From Entonaema liquescens (taxonomy: Eukaryota; Ascomycota; Sordariomycetes; Xylariales; Xylariaceae), in NCBI GenBank assembly GCA_902805475.1, contig CADCSX010000009.1, positions 1,302,001-1,366,000 of the forward strand: a stretch of 64,000 nucleotides of DNA, written 5' to 3'. The notes below the pieces were generated by a model. It did not search any database, was not told the origin of the DNA, and saw only the letters and a program-made list of their open reading frames with translations. Every line of letters begins with the position of its first letter. The first letter of the stretch is position 1. Shown one piece after another: positions 45,243 to 57,700 of this stretch. A program made the translations under genes and the position numbers.

Positions 45243-46629
45243 TTAGGCTGCCATCTGGAAGATTTCAATGACCTTTTCCTTGTCCAGTTTTACCGGGTTA
45301 ACAGGTACACACGGGTCAGCCAGGGAGTTATCCGCCAGAAGTCCGAATTTATCGCTTCCGATACCGAACTGGCCCAGACTACGCGGCATTCCAAGGGCGC
45401 TGACGAATGCTGCCATTAGGTCACCTGGGTTGGTTGAGTTCCTGTCTGCCTCCTTTAAGCCGAGGGCCTCGATGACGGCTGGTTCGTCCCAGAACGCCGA
45501 TGCTACTGTTCGAAGCGAGTCTCGGGTCTTTTCGTCACCGTGGTCCCAGTTGTATTTCATCACGAACGGAAGTATAATGCAACTCGTCTCACCGTGTCCT
45601 ACACCCAAAGGCCCGAGCTGGTGACCTATTCCATGCTGTAATGTAAGTCAGTGATTAATTTCTGCAAATTGTCTAAGAATTTCCAATATCATCCTCGGGC
45701 CATAGCCCACATATATTGTACCAAGTGCCGATATAGATTAAACAGAGAGCCAAAGTAAACTCAATATTACGTACGCTAGCTCCCATGCCGCAGAATATTG
45801 CTTTAACAGCAGTCTTAAGTGCGAGCTGCGTCTGCAAGCGCGCATCAAGATCATCCCACTTCTGTTTGGTCTTCAACAAGCCCACCAAGAGACTCCGGAG
45901 GGCCTGAACAAGTTCGTCGGTCAACTCTGGGCTTGCTTGGGATAAATTAGCGTACAGGCCTTCAGTGCAATGGTCCACTGCCCGAACTCCGGTAGAAAGC
46001 CAGAAGCGTGCCGGCGTTGAAACTGTCAACGCGGGGTCAAACACCACGATGTCGGCAACCACAGACTCGTGGACGAGGTTCCTCTTCTCGAATGTCTGCA
46101 TATTCGTCGCCGCGGCCGCCGGGGTGAATTCAGCGGCGGACAGGGTTGTTGGCACATTGATGACGGGGATAGTTGCCGGCTCCACGCCGACGGCCGTCGT
46201 AACTAGATTGGTGAGATCCAGGGTACATTTGTCGAAGATATCGTATGCTCTTTGAGCGTCCGTCACCTCATTCGCCGCGAAGAGCCGAGCTAGCTTAACG
46301 CCGTCCGAGATTGATCCCGCTCCAAGAGTAATGATGAGATCTGGACTCTTCGCGTTGAAATCACCTACTAGTGCTAGCACATCATCCAAAGGAGTATGCT
46401 GAGGAATCCCGTAGCGAATCCCGACTATCTTGTTGCCGAGGGCTGTCTGAAGGCTTGTGAAAGCCTCCGTCTTGCTAATAGAATTGGACACAACAACGTA
46501 GATGCGCGAGGCGTGAAATGTATTTTCAGCATGGTGAGCACAAGCTTTTTCAAATGTCAGGCCATGTGAGATGTAAGGCTTCGGCTGTGATGGAGAGGCC
46601 GCAAAGTAATATTCGCCTGGGGCTGCCAT
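45243..46629 (-). CDS. Iron-type (group III) alcohol dehydrogenase / maleylacetate reductase-like
   Basis: Exon 1 46629-45775 and exon 2 45635-45243 join in frame across a 139-base intron (GTACGT...TACAG) to 415 residues. The N-terminal Rossmann-like part has the nucleotide-binding GAGSISDG (103-110) after LIITL, and VPTTLSAAEFTPAA (159-172), both typical of the Fe-ADH superfamily. The C-terminal helical part carries the usual metal-site histidines: RAVDHCTEGLYA (H220) and, rebuilt exactly at the splice, ASHGIGHQLG (H286, H290) then GVGHGETS (H299). The family reduces or oxidises aldehydes, alcohols or maleylacetate with NAD(P)H, usually using Fe2+ or Zn2+; the GAGS...DHCTE pattern is closest to maleylacetate reductase-like members. 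The actual substrate is not determinable. No neighbouring aromatic-catabolism genes are present to support that role. No peroxisomal or secretion signal is evident. Confidence 0.9.
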
Positions 46630-48298
46630 GATAGCGGTGGCTATTTCAACTGGACAATAGCTTCCTATAGAATATGTTATAAAGTTGGGTCAATCAGAAA
46701 ATCATGTTTTGACTAAACTAGCTTACTGTTATTGGTAAAAACGTATGGAAAAACCTGTTGGATTGGATGAATATAAAGCGCTATTTGCCCAGATGTTTCG
46801 TGATGTCGAGACAGGACACATCGAAGGTTCTTTAAATGACCTTAAGACAACTATCCCCTCCTGAAAGAACGGAGCCGATGCGCTTTCATCATGATCTAGT
46901 ATTCTCCAAGTCCTAGAATCCCCGACGTTGATACGAATTACTATCCCCGTTATGTCCGTCCTCTGGTAGCCGACCGTGTAACCTTCTACGTCCTACATAT
47001 CTTATAGCTATGTCTAATATGATCATCACATGTTCGAGGTTCTAACCCGTTTCATAATAATAGTTTATCATTAAGATCTACCTAGGGACATCCCGTACAC
47101 CATTACTTGGGTGGCTGATACGCTTCATATAGGAATCATGCTCACACGTAGTGAATTTGATTGATAAAGCTGCCCAAAAAATATGAACTAGACTCGGTCT
47201 ACATTAGATATGCGGTGATACGAACGAACATGTCATAGTATCGACTGATTGGGGGATACGGTTATATTCGTAAATTAGTTGATCCGCTGACTGGGACTTC
47301 GGCTTCAGATATGATCATCATAAGATATCTACAGCGGTAAGAGCAAGGGAATAAGGACATAGAATACGAATTACCCAATTCAGATGCAGAACTGGCCGAG
47401 AGCCAATCAGAATGGGTATCTACCTAGCTTATCCGCCCGAGGTTCCGATACTTGAAAAGGTCGTGAGATCCTGCACCACGAAGAAGAAGGACCAAAAAAA
47501 CTTCTTCTACGATAGTTCTCTAGATTATATTACTTATTCGAATGGTGGAGGGCTCCCTACACAGTGATTCAATAGTCATTGACAGATGCACCGGTGCCGA
47601 CTCGGCTAAGAGCAGCGCATCACCTGTTTCCTGGCAGACGATGTAGTCGATCACACATGGTTTGGACTATTCCCGGATTCATTACATAGATCATTGACAT
47701 TACATCCTTATATATGAGGAGTGAGTTAAATGACCAGCTGCAAAGTCTTAGGTTAAGAGTTTATGGTGACTTGATGGCATCCTTCGTCATGGGCACCCTC
47801 AGCCCCTGATAATGTGAAGTTAACCAGCACATTATCAGATATCCCCAACAATATCCTAAGAACATGTCAAAAAAGTAACCTAGGGAGATGAATCTATAAT
47901 TATAATGTAGCGGGGGACTACGACTGCCCGCGCATACGTACTAGATATCATATCCTTTTATCACATACTGGCTCTATTCTGTTATGTCATCAACAGATTC
48001 GCTTTTCAGAAGCTCTTCTTGGAGTCATGACATAGCCCATGAGGTCATGCGCCGCCACCTAAGTGACATCTATACACTACTTGTATAGTAAAGTAGACAT
48101 AGAAGAAGCAAGATTTTTCTAAATCAATGCTGCTATAGATACCATACTGCACTTTGAAGAGTCCAACATAACCCAACTTCCGGCTCGCAACTATCCTTTC
48201 TCCTGGATCACCGAACCATTAAGGGCAATTAGATTACATATATGTTAGTGGTCTGATCTCTGACACAGTATCCCATTTGCAATATCTAAATTTCATTC
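46630..48298. other. Intergenic region between the Fe-ADH and NLR genes
   Basis: About 1.7 kb without a gene-like frame. The part next to 46629 should hold the Fe-ADH promoter and the part next to 48298 the NLR 3' end. No repeat array or tRNA is seen. Confidence 0.5.
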
Positions 48299-51200
48299 TC
48301 ATTTCTCACTCGCATTTTTATCCTGTTGCTTCAGAGCTGACATAATATTGGCCATGACCTTATACGTGTTCTCAGATCTCGGCATGCCATCATGCAGCCC
48401 CAAAAGGCAGCCGGATACTATGCTCGTCAAAGCTATTACATCCACCTCTGTGATTCTTTCCGTAGACAGCCACCGTCCTGGCCTCGGGCTGAACCCAACT
48501 AAGCGAGCATGAGCAGAGAATGACTTGGTAAAACTGCTTGGTAAGGTACCACACTCGCCGGAAGTAGCGAACATATTGATGGCTTCGCAAAACCAAGCAT
48601 TGTCGATGGAATATTGGACTCCATATCCGAGTTCATGGGGATACGAAACAGTATTGTGCCGATAAACTAAGCACATACTCTGCCTGCTAATCTTGCGATC
48701 ATTGAACGTACTAGCATATGTCGCCATACGCGCCAAAATCTTTTGTTCTTCGTATCGAAATGGCTCCGTTTCATTCGGTGGTTTGTTTCTGAGGTCAAGA
48801 ATCTTGCAACATGTGGTAAGTACATTGAAATTAAATAGCTGGAGCGCGGTAGGACGAATGAGGGTAAAATATCCCGTTCCTAGATATCCAGGTTTAACAC
48901 CTTCTTCGATGACCATATGCGCATTGGAACCATGTATGAGCAACCATTCAATGCAGGCCATCTGACGCTCAATTATCGCGAGCCGAGCTTCCAGAAGGCC
49001 CCTAGTCGAATTCTCAACCTCTGGTGGATGCTGTTCGTCCATACTGCCAAGGTAAACGGGTTGGCGCAGGAGTAGGTTTGGAATGTCTCTCAGATCCTTA
49101 CAGCAGTAGAAAAGGACCATGTTCTTTTCCTTTGGGGAAAGCCCATTGAATAATCTATCCACTTGATGGATCTCGTCAAGAATTTCCACATTACCTAACA
49201 TAGCGTGAACCTGCAGAAAGTTTTGAAGAAACGTCCGATTCACATTCCTAGGCGGTATCCATTCTCGGTAACTCTCCCATCCCTTCCTCTCGGAAAGTGA
49301 TAGGTAGCTATAGGCACGTCGCAATACTTGGGACGTAATCTGCGTGCTTGGTCTGTAGGCGGAAATCTCGGTAACTGAAATATATGCTGCTTCCTTAGCA
49401 GCATTGGAATATCCAAGATGTTTTGCCGTGACTGGCCTACTGTCGAGACGTATAACATACTGACCGTATTTCGTACCATAGAGAAATTCTTGAACAGATC
49501 TATGTATAAAAGAAACTGAATCGAAGAACTTACTATCGTACTTAAAGACCCTGGAAATAGTAGAGCAGGGATTGGGTATCTCGAGGAGGCCAGCGCTTCT
49601 TGCGGAAAGCCACATTTCGAATTCGCTGCATATATGTTTCTCGTCTTCAAAGCTGTAGAAACCTTTACTTGTTATGAGCTGTTGTAACTTCCCCCGAAGA
49701 GTTTGGTTTGTAGCAAGTAGTATGACCAATATATCTAACTGATCTCCTCTCGAGTCTAGAACATAGCGAAATAAAATGGCGGCTTCTCTCTTGTGAATTG
49801 GCAAGTCATGATTCTGTCTGGCCCACATTCTCTCGTATAAGTTGTTGAGGTTGGGTGGAAATGATTCTAGTCGTTGCCTCAATAATTCCCAGGAGTCTCC
49901 GTGGATTTCTATGCCTCTACAAAGATCCTTAAGTGCCATGACGACCCATAAGAATACTCCTTCCGATTTCCATCTGAGGCACTGTGACAGGGATTCATAG
50001 TCTGATTCAGACACCTCATAAGCGACTCTATATCTTCCCAAGGTGTCTTCAATATAAGAACGGATAGCTGATTCAGTAATATCTTGTACTCGCAGAGATG
50101 GGTATTTCCACAATTTTTGCCTGAAGTATTTCTCTGGGCGACTCGTCACGCAAACCTTTACGTTTGGGATACTCCGAAAAAGCTCCACTAATTCGATAAT
50201 GTCTGCTCTATCGTCCTCTTCTATCTCATCGAGTCCGTCGAGAAATAGACAAGAACTAGGGTTCATGCCACGGAGGCATGTCAATAGGCTATTACAAAGT
50301 TCTTGCTGAGGCCAATCATGCCCAGACGCTTTTCTTTCTATCTCGGGCCGGTCGTGAAGCAACCAGTTGAAAGTGTCCGAATCATCAAGAACCTGGTAAA
50401 GAAGAGTGCGCAAGCAACCTCGAAGCTGTTTTTGAAGCGGGTTTTGGCCCAGCTCGTAGAAATAGAACCGAAAAATCTTTACCGAAGGATTCCAAGTGCG
50501 AAGATACTCAATCGTCTGGCTACTATGTATTAGATATTTTGCTAGGGTGCTTTTCCCACTTCCTGGCTTGCCGCCAATCCAGAATATTGGATTGTCTGAT
50601 CTATCGCAACGGAGCCAATCCGCGAAATCAGAATTTGGAAAGACCCTGAGTGCGATATCTTCAAAGGCCTCTTTGATGGTGTTCTCCCGCTGATTCATCT
50701 CGGGGAACCTTAACGTTGAAAGAACCCGCTTTTGTAGCTGTTCAAGATTACGCTGAGCCGACTCAGATTGTAGCCTGGAATCTATCACGTCAAGTCGTGT
50801 GCGTGTATTCTCTGACTCTGTAGTGATGTGGGCTCTAGTCTTCCGTGCTTCACTAACAAGTAGTTCCGACATGCCCCTTTCTCCAGCGGCCCAGCGGTTA
50901 ATGAACTGCTTTATGTCGTCCTGAAGATTTGAGTACATGTCCTCCGAGCGACAGCGGCTAGCTTGTGTTGACGAACTGTATATATGGTTATCAATTAGTC
51001 TGGATATTTAGCTATCTGATACCTACCATATCCTGCTTAGAAGTTCTGAGTCCATAACACCCTGTGCGCCGTTGATTCTTCTTTCCAGTGAAGAAATCCT
51101 AGAGTCATAGTGGAATTTAAACTTCAAGACTGTTCTGACACTATGAAGCCTTCCTGCTGAAGCGGCTATCGTGACCTTTCCGAGTAGATTTTGTAGCTCC

Positions 51201-51475
51201 TTAGTGTCTCTGATCAAGTCGGACGTAAGGCTTTGGAGCCTTGCCTTTGCTTGTCGTTCTAACCCTTCAGGTTCATTTCTAACGCCATCGTAATCCCCAA
51301 GCCTCTCTTGCAATGCTGCTACAAGAGCCGAGAGATGCGCCGTATTGGATGGAAGACCCGAGGTTGGGAAGCCGTCTTTCGATATGCTACGGCAGAGCCT
51401 AAACAATTCCCCGGTAAAAGAGATGACCTGCATCACATTGCAAACTAGACTCAGTGTCACGATTGCTTCTGCCAT
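48299..51475 (-). CDS. NACHT-domain NLR with Helo-like N-terminal domain
   Basis: Exon 1 51475-51027 and exon 2 50975-48299 join in frame across a 51-base intron to 1041 residues. Residues 1-140 (MAEAIVTLSLVCNVMQVISF...) look like the Helo-like N-terminal domain of fungal STAND proteins, helical with a hydrophobic start. A predicted coiled coil leads to the NACHT NTPase: Walker A GKPGSGKST at 285-293, Walker B LFLDGLDE at 393-400, and VTSRPEKYF (427-430 = TSRP) as sensor region. A winged-helix/superhelical region with FLHRSVQEF-like sequence (SFIHRSVQEFLYG) follows. The C-terminal third has at most one degenerate ankyrin-like turn (IEWLLIHGSNAH) and no WD40 or TPR array. Related proteins take part in allorecognition and programmed cell death in fungi. 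All core NTPase residues are intact and there is no frame break. It lies about 3.3 kb from the AT-rich block. Confidence 0.9.
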
Positions 51476-52267
51476 TGCGATATACGTTAATGCGTCTGCG
51501 AATTGACAAAGGTGAAATGGCTTATGGATGGAGATTACGAGGCTCTCAAAGAAGAAGATTCGGGGGTTTCACACAACTTCTCATAGCCACCCCCTTCCGA
51601 CATATTCAGCTCGCCTCTATTGGGCATCATTTCGTATCTAGGCTGTATTACAACGTGTGTAGATAACTTGTAAATTTGATCGAAATTGAGATAAATCGGT
51701 ATTAGGCTCATGTTGAATGTGAATTCATGTATATATTTCACATGGCAACATAGAAATAGCCAAGGCAACCTCGAGAGATATTACGATTTTATTTGCTCAT
51801 ATTATAATCGTCATAGAGTTTGTTGTTTCGGCGTGGTTATATGAAGTTATCTATTAAGTACCTAGGTACCTCTTGACCTTTGCTAAGTAAAATTATTGCC
51901 CCACACGGGCAATGATAGGGAGAGAGCTTGGCCCAAATGACGTGTATGTTGCCCCTCGTTTTCCTGTTAGCCCCTCTATGTGGGAAAGGACCTAATGGAA
52001 ATATGAACAAGCTTGTGACACGGGTTATAGAAGTACCTAGGTAGGCTCTAGAATCAGGTGTTAAGAAGTCGCATGCGGACAAACGTTTAAACTATTGAAG
52101 GCCTCCAACTTTGTCACCTTTAATATTTCTGACCCTATTTTCATCCTCTTCATCCTCTTCAACTTTTCCTAAGCTACCTAGATCTTATCGCTATACATTC
52201 GATCCCATAAATTCTTTACACTCTTCCACCATATTACCCCTCAATCTATATCATCATAACCATCATC
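51476..52267. promoter_or_regulatory. Divergent promoter region between the NLR and Vip1-like genes
   Basis: Shared 792-base upstream region. It contains two exact copies of the palindrome TACCTAGGTA at 51859-51868 and 52034-52043. A pyrimidine-rich run (CATCCTCTTCATCCTCTTCAAC, near 52142) and CATCATCATG context lie just before the Vip1-like start, as usual for highly expressed fungal genes. Confidence 0.55.
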
Positions 52268-53266
52268 ATGGCCTCTAACCTAACTGTTCTGGTGAAGAAT
52301 ATTAGCGCAGACGCGAGCGACAACGAAGTTAAGGACTTCTTCAGCTTCTGGTAAGAGTAATCAATTATTATCTGCGCTATCACTCTCCACTAACCCTTAT
52401 TAAATAGCGGCAAGATTACTGAGATTAAAGTCACACCGGGCGAAGGCAATACGAAAGATGCCAGCGTTACCTTTGAGAAGGAGACTGCTGCTAAGACCGC
52501 ACAGCTCTTGAACAACACCCAACTCAAAGGATCGCAGATTTCCGTAATCCCCGCCGATGGCAAATCTGATGATGGTAGCCCCCATACCACTAATGCCGAC
52601 CGCGATACCGATGAGATCACTCAGGAGGAGAAGCCAAGAAGTCGTATCTTGGCTGAGTACCTTGCCCATGGTTACGTTATCGGTGACGCTGCTCTCCAGC
52701 GTGCGATCGAGCTTGACCACACGCACGGCGTTACCAACCGTTTCATGAATACCTTAATGAACCTGGATCAGAAGTACCACGCCACCGAACGTGCTAAGGC
52801 AACCGATCAGTCGTACGGCATCACAAACCGCGCCAGTAGTCTCTTCAGCGGCATCAGCTCGTACTTCGAGAAAGCGACAAGCTCTCCTACTGGCAAGAAG
52901 CTAGTTAAGTTCTATACCGAAAGCCAGCGCCAAGTTCAAGACATCCATGCCGAGGCGCGCCGTCTAGCCGATCTCAAGAAGGAGGAACACGGTGGTTCCG
53001 CATACAAGGCTTCGGGCCTTGAGAGGGTTTTCGGTAAAGAGAAGGAGCAGACAACAGAGTCAGCTTCCTCGGGCGGTGCTACTGCGCCGACAGACCCATG
53101 TAAGTATACAGACATAATTATAGATAATCGTATTGGAATTGCCGCTAACAATTGATTTCTAGCTGCCGTCCCTCCACCTGGCCCCAAGGCCGGTACGGAG
53201 GAGTCTACCCCTCTGAGCACTACGGGCGCTATCCCCTCGAAGGCTCCCGGGGACGAGAAGGCATAG
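52268..53266 (+). CDS. vip1: Vip1-like RRM protein
   Basis: Exons 52268-52350, 52408-53099 and 53163-53266 join in frame across introns of 57 and 63 bases to 292 residues. Residues about 5-78 are an RNA-recognition motif: LTVLVKNISADASDNEVKDFF, an FSFCGKITEIKV turn, and a weak RNP1 (KDASVTFE). Aromatic residues of RNP1 are poorly kept, so RNA binding may be weak. After an acidic linker comes the block that identifies the family: EYLAHGYVIGDAALQRAIELD, HGVTNRFMNTL, YGITNRASSLFSGISSYFEKA, and a helix ARRLADLKKEEH. This is the layout of fission yeast Vip1 and its filamentous-fungal orthologues, often annotated as an actin cytoskeleton or p53-antigen-related protein; function is poorly defined. 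The tail is Pro/Ser/Ala-rich. It diverges from the NLR and converges on the small gene downstream. Confidence 0.9.
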
Positions 53267-53781
53267 AGAGATAACATGTGAAGAATTTGATACTTGATAC
53301 CGTTATGAATTACTATGACTCGGGTACTGGGTTTAGTGTAGCTTTGTATTAGTCGGGTATGGTAGTTTGATTGCGTTCCGCCTACAATGCGTTTCTCATA
53401 ATTAATTACTGTTACCAAGTTTGATGCTGCTTGAAGTTTTACTCTGCGCAACATTCCGTAGTATAGAATTGAGTTCTAAAGAGCAACTGAAAACTCATGA
53501 AATTAGCGCAACATGCTATTTAGGGTACATCTATTCCAAGTAGAAGATTGATTGATATCGTAACTGAATCAGACTATAAATCAGACACGACTATCACGAC
53601 GAGCACGTGGAACGAGTATTATTTCATAATATTTAAATATATTGCATATACTCAAGCGATCTTAAGGCGGTTTTTCTAACTACGCCGTACATATTCATAA
53701 TCTAATGTCCTTTCCCAATGAAACAAGATGTTGCTTGCTACACAATCCCGATTATCCCTCACTCCAAAATTCACATTCTTT
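53267..53781. other. Convergent 3' intergenic region
   Basis: About 515 bases between two convergent stop codons, AT-rich in parts; it presumably carries both 3' untranslated regions. No gene is seen. Confidence 0.5.
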
Positions 53782-54067
53782 TTACGATGAAGGTTTTGTT
53801 GTTTTGCTGAACTTGCTGGTGACTGCGTCTTCAAGGGGTCCCTTGGGGTTTGAGGATAGGTTCTGGAAATTTGGTTTATGTTAGCTTTAATTATTCTGAG
53901 CCTTACTTTTTAGAGTGTTTACTTACGGCTAATTGGTCTTGTAGATGTTCCTTCTTGTTTGGTGCCTCATCTGTGCCTTGTCCGGAGGCGGGCGCCTCGT
54001 TCAACTGTCGGCCAGTCTGGCTCTCAGGGGGAGGGGACTGGCGGCCTTCGTTTGATGCAGACGACAT
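53782..54067 (-). CDS. Small conserved-looking hydrophilic protein, 73 aa
   Basis: Two exons, 54067-53927 and 53862-53782, join in frame across a 64-base intron (GTAAGT...TCCAG) to 73 residues. The sequence opens MSSASNEGRQSPPPESQTG and continues RQLNEAPASGQGTDEA; the second exon begins NLSSNPKGPLEDAVTSKF. The pattern of EGR-SPPPE-QTG, PASGQ and GLSSNP-type blocks matches a small disordered protein family I recall from many filamentous ascomycetes, with no assigned function. There is no signal peptide, Cys or membrane segment, so it is probably soluble and unstructured. The consensus donor and acceptor, and the resumption of family-like sequence exactly at the splice, support it as a real gene despite its size. 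Confidence 0.72.
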
Positions 54068-54789
54068 TGTGAGAGATGTTTAAACTTGAGGTCTGGTTTA
54101 TTAAATCTGAAATAAGTTAGTAGGCTGGGAGTTTTAAGATGTGAGAAATCTTATAGCTTACAATTATGATCGTTTATAGTTGATAAGCTTGTAAGTTGAA
54201 AGTTGATGGAAGTTGATGTTTCAAAGAAGAGAAGAAACTAGACAACGGGGCAGAGTTATATAAGGCTCGGGACGTCCTAGATATGCGTAAGATCGAAGGT
54301 AGCATAGATACGCAATCTACGAGGTTCTAAGACGGACATGCCTTGCAACGCAGTTTGACATCAGAGCTGTCGTCAATGCCGTCATGTCCCCATATTCAAC
54401 TGTAGAGCAAAGCGATCTATCTACGTCATTGTCTTCTCTTATCGATAATTGATGATGAAGCTTTGGTGGGGGCTCCGCGGCAAGCGTCTAATCCAAAAAG
54501 GGCTTAAGTGTTGACATGTACCTAGGTATCATATGTACGTACTTTCTGCATCTAACTTGGAAATTATGGGCCTCGGTAGCTCAAGCCACGACCCATAATA
54601 AAGTTTCCTATCAGTAAGGCTGAAGGACCCCGCAGCGAAAGCTCGAAAGTTACAAGGCGTAGACCACTAAACGCGACCAGACTTCTCACCGTAAACAGAT
54701 TCCCAATAATAACTCTGCCTAAACAAATACTAGTCCAATACCTTTCACCAGAGAAGTCTATTTGCCAAACAAAGCAATGTGATCATTTT
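54068..54789. other. Intergenic region before the AT-rich block
   Basis: Normal base composition. It contains one exact TACCTAGGTA palindrome at 54519-54528 and the promoter of the small gene (including a purine-rich GAAGAGAAGAAAC stretch at 54225). No additional gene. Composition falls sharply within about 60 bases after 54780. Confidence 0.5.
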
Positions 54790-57700
54790 TGATGGGATTA
54801 AATTGGGACTAAACCTTTTGTTAACTTTTGTGTTTAGTTTAAAATAACTTTAATAATGTTATAATATAATATAAATATAAATTAAATTATGTTATTATAT
54901 TAATTAAATTCCATAAAAAAATCTTTAAAATAATAAACGTAAAAATATATTTAAAATATATAAATTTTTATATAAATTTTATAAATTTATATTATATAAT
55001 ATTCGTTATTTATAAAAAATACGATGTTTTTATCGTTATTTATTTTATAATAAAATTATATTTAATTTTTATACAATTTTAACAAAATAATTATATTTAT
55101 ATTATATTATAAATTAATATTTTCGTAATTAAAAATTAATTAATAATTCATTTATATTTTTTTTTAATTTTTTTTATAATAATTATCGTATATATTAATT
55201 ATTAAATTTAATATATTTAATAAAATATTATTTTTTAATAATATTTTTTTTAATGATTTTTTTATAATATATTTTAAAAAAAATTAATTTTAAATATAAT
55301 AAAAAACGATTAAAAACATTTAATAAAAATATTAATTTAAAGTAATTAATTAATATTACATCGTAAATTTTAAAATTATCGGGGAATTTTAAACGATAAA
55401 TTAATTTTTTAACTCGTTTAATAATATGGAAAAGTTTTATATATTATTATTTTAATTTACAATTAAAAACAATAATAATAAAAATATTATAATTTTTATA
55501 TAATCGTAAAAATATATATTATTTTTTACGAAAAAATATAAGTTTATGTTATTAATCGTAATGGAATTTTGTAAATATAAACGTTAAAATAATTACGTTG
55601 TAAATGTTAACTCGTAATAAAAGAAAATTTTAATATTATATTTTTAAAAATTAAATAATAAAATTAAATATAAAACCGTATAAAATCTCGAAAAAGCTTG
55701 ATTTCGTTATAAAAAATTTAATAAAATTTAATTTATATTAAAAATAAAAAAAACATTATTTTTATAATTTATTATCATTAAAAAAATAAAAATAATATTA
55801 TAAATAAAATTTAATAAATAAAATATATCGTTTTATTTAACCATTAATTTAAAAATAATAAACGGTTACGTATAATAATTTTATACCGTATATTATTTAA
55901 AATATAAATTAAAATTTTAATAAAAATTTAAAATTTTTATTTAAAATAATAATTTTAAATAATTTTTATTTAACATTAAATAATTAATTACAAAATGTTT
56001 TAATTTATTATAAAACATTATAATTGTATTTACCGAAAATTAAAATAGTTAATTTGGTAAATTTATTAATAATAACATTAAACGCATTATAATTATTATT
56101 ATTTTAAAAAAAACCAAAAATTATATTTATCGTAATTATATAAAAAAAACAAAAAAAATTAATAATAAATTAAAACGAATTATAAAGTTTATAATTACGT
56201 ATATAATATAATAAACATTCGAAACACAATTTTATATATTTCGTAAATTTTTTCCGGTTAAAAATAAAATATTATAAATAATCACGAAAACGATTAAATT
56301 TTAAATAATTTAATTTATATATTATTTTAAAAATCTCAAAATTGCAATTTTTTAATATATATAATTTATTATAAATATTTAAATATTTTTAAATAAATCC
56401 ATTTTTTAAATAAAATAAAAAATTTACAATATTTTATTAATTAAAACGGCGGTTAACATTAATAATATTTAACATTATTCGTTATTTAAAATTTTCGTAA
56501 TAACTTTATTATATTTTAATTTTAAACTTTAAAGTTATTTATATTAACGTAATACTATAAACATTATATAATATAAAAAAATTGTTATTAAATCTTAAAA
56601 TTACCATGTAAATAATTAATAAAACTTTATTAAATAAAACTTAAAAATCGTTTAATTACAAGTCGGTAAATAAAGTTTAATATTTATCAACGTTATTAAA
56701 AAAAAAATCTAATCTTTTTAATTAAAAAGTTAATTTAACCGAATACAAAAAATCGAACATTAATAATCGTAATAATACATTAAAAATTATATAAAATTTC
56801 TTAAGTTTATATAATAACATATACAAAAACTTAAAAATATATTCGAAAATTTTAATTAATTATAAATTTTTATTATTCATTGCAATAAAATTAATAAAAT
56901 TTAAATATTTTATTATTCCGAAAATAATTTTATAATTAATAAAAATATAAATTTTTTTTTATATAATAAAAATATAATAATAAATTTTTTTTAAAATTTA
57001 AATAAAATTTAAAATTTCTATTTTAATAAATTAATATTATTTTTTAAAATATATAAAAATGCGTAATAAAAATACAATTAATTTTATTACAATTTATAAA
57101 ACGTAAATAATAAATTTATTATCTTTTATTAATTTAAATAAAATATTTTCGATAATATAATAAATATAAATTTTAATTTTAATACGAAAAATATCGAAAT
57201 TAATATATAATATTTTTATAAAATTAAAAAAATAAAAGATTATATATTTTATTAATGTATTTTTAATATTATAAAATAAATTTAATTTTATTTATAAAAA
57301 AATTATAATAATAATTTTTAATATTTATTTTTTTTATTTTATTTTAATAATAATATATAAAAGTTTATATGAAATAAAAAAATTTTTCGTTTTTTTAAAA
57401 ATTTAATAAATTTAACACATTTTAATATATTATTTTTTATATAATTAATAAAATTAATAAAAGTTTTTAAATTTTTTAATAATTTAAAAAATATAATTTT
57501 AATAATTATAATAAATTTTTCGTTTATTATTAATAAATTAAAAAAATTAATAAAATAATTAAAAATAATATTATTAAAAAAAATAATAAATAATTTATTA
57601 AAATTAATTAATATATTTTTTATTTTTATTAAAGTAAAAATATAAATTAAATTTTTAATATATTTTTTAAATATAATAAAAGTTATATAAATATTATTAT

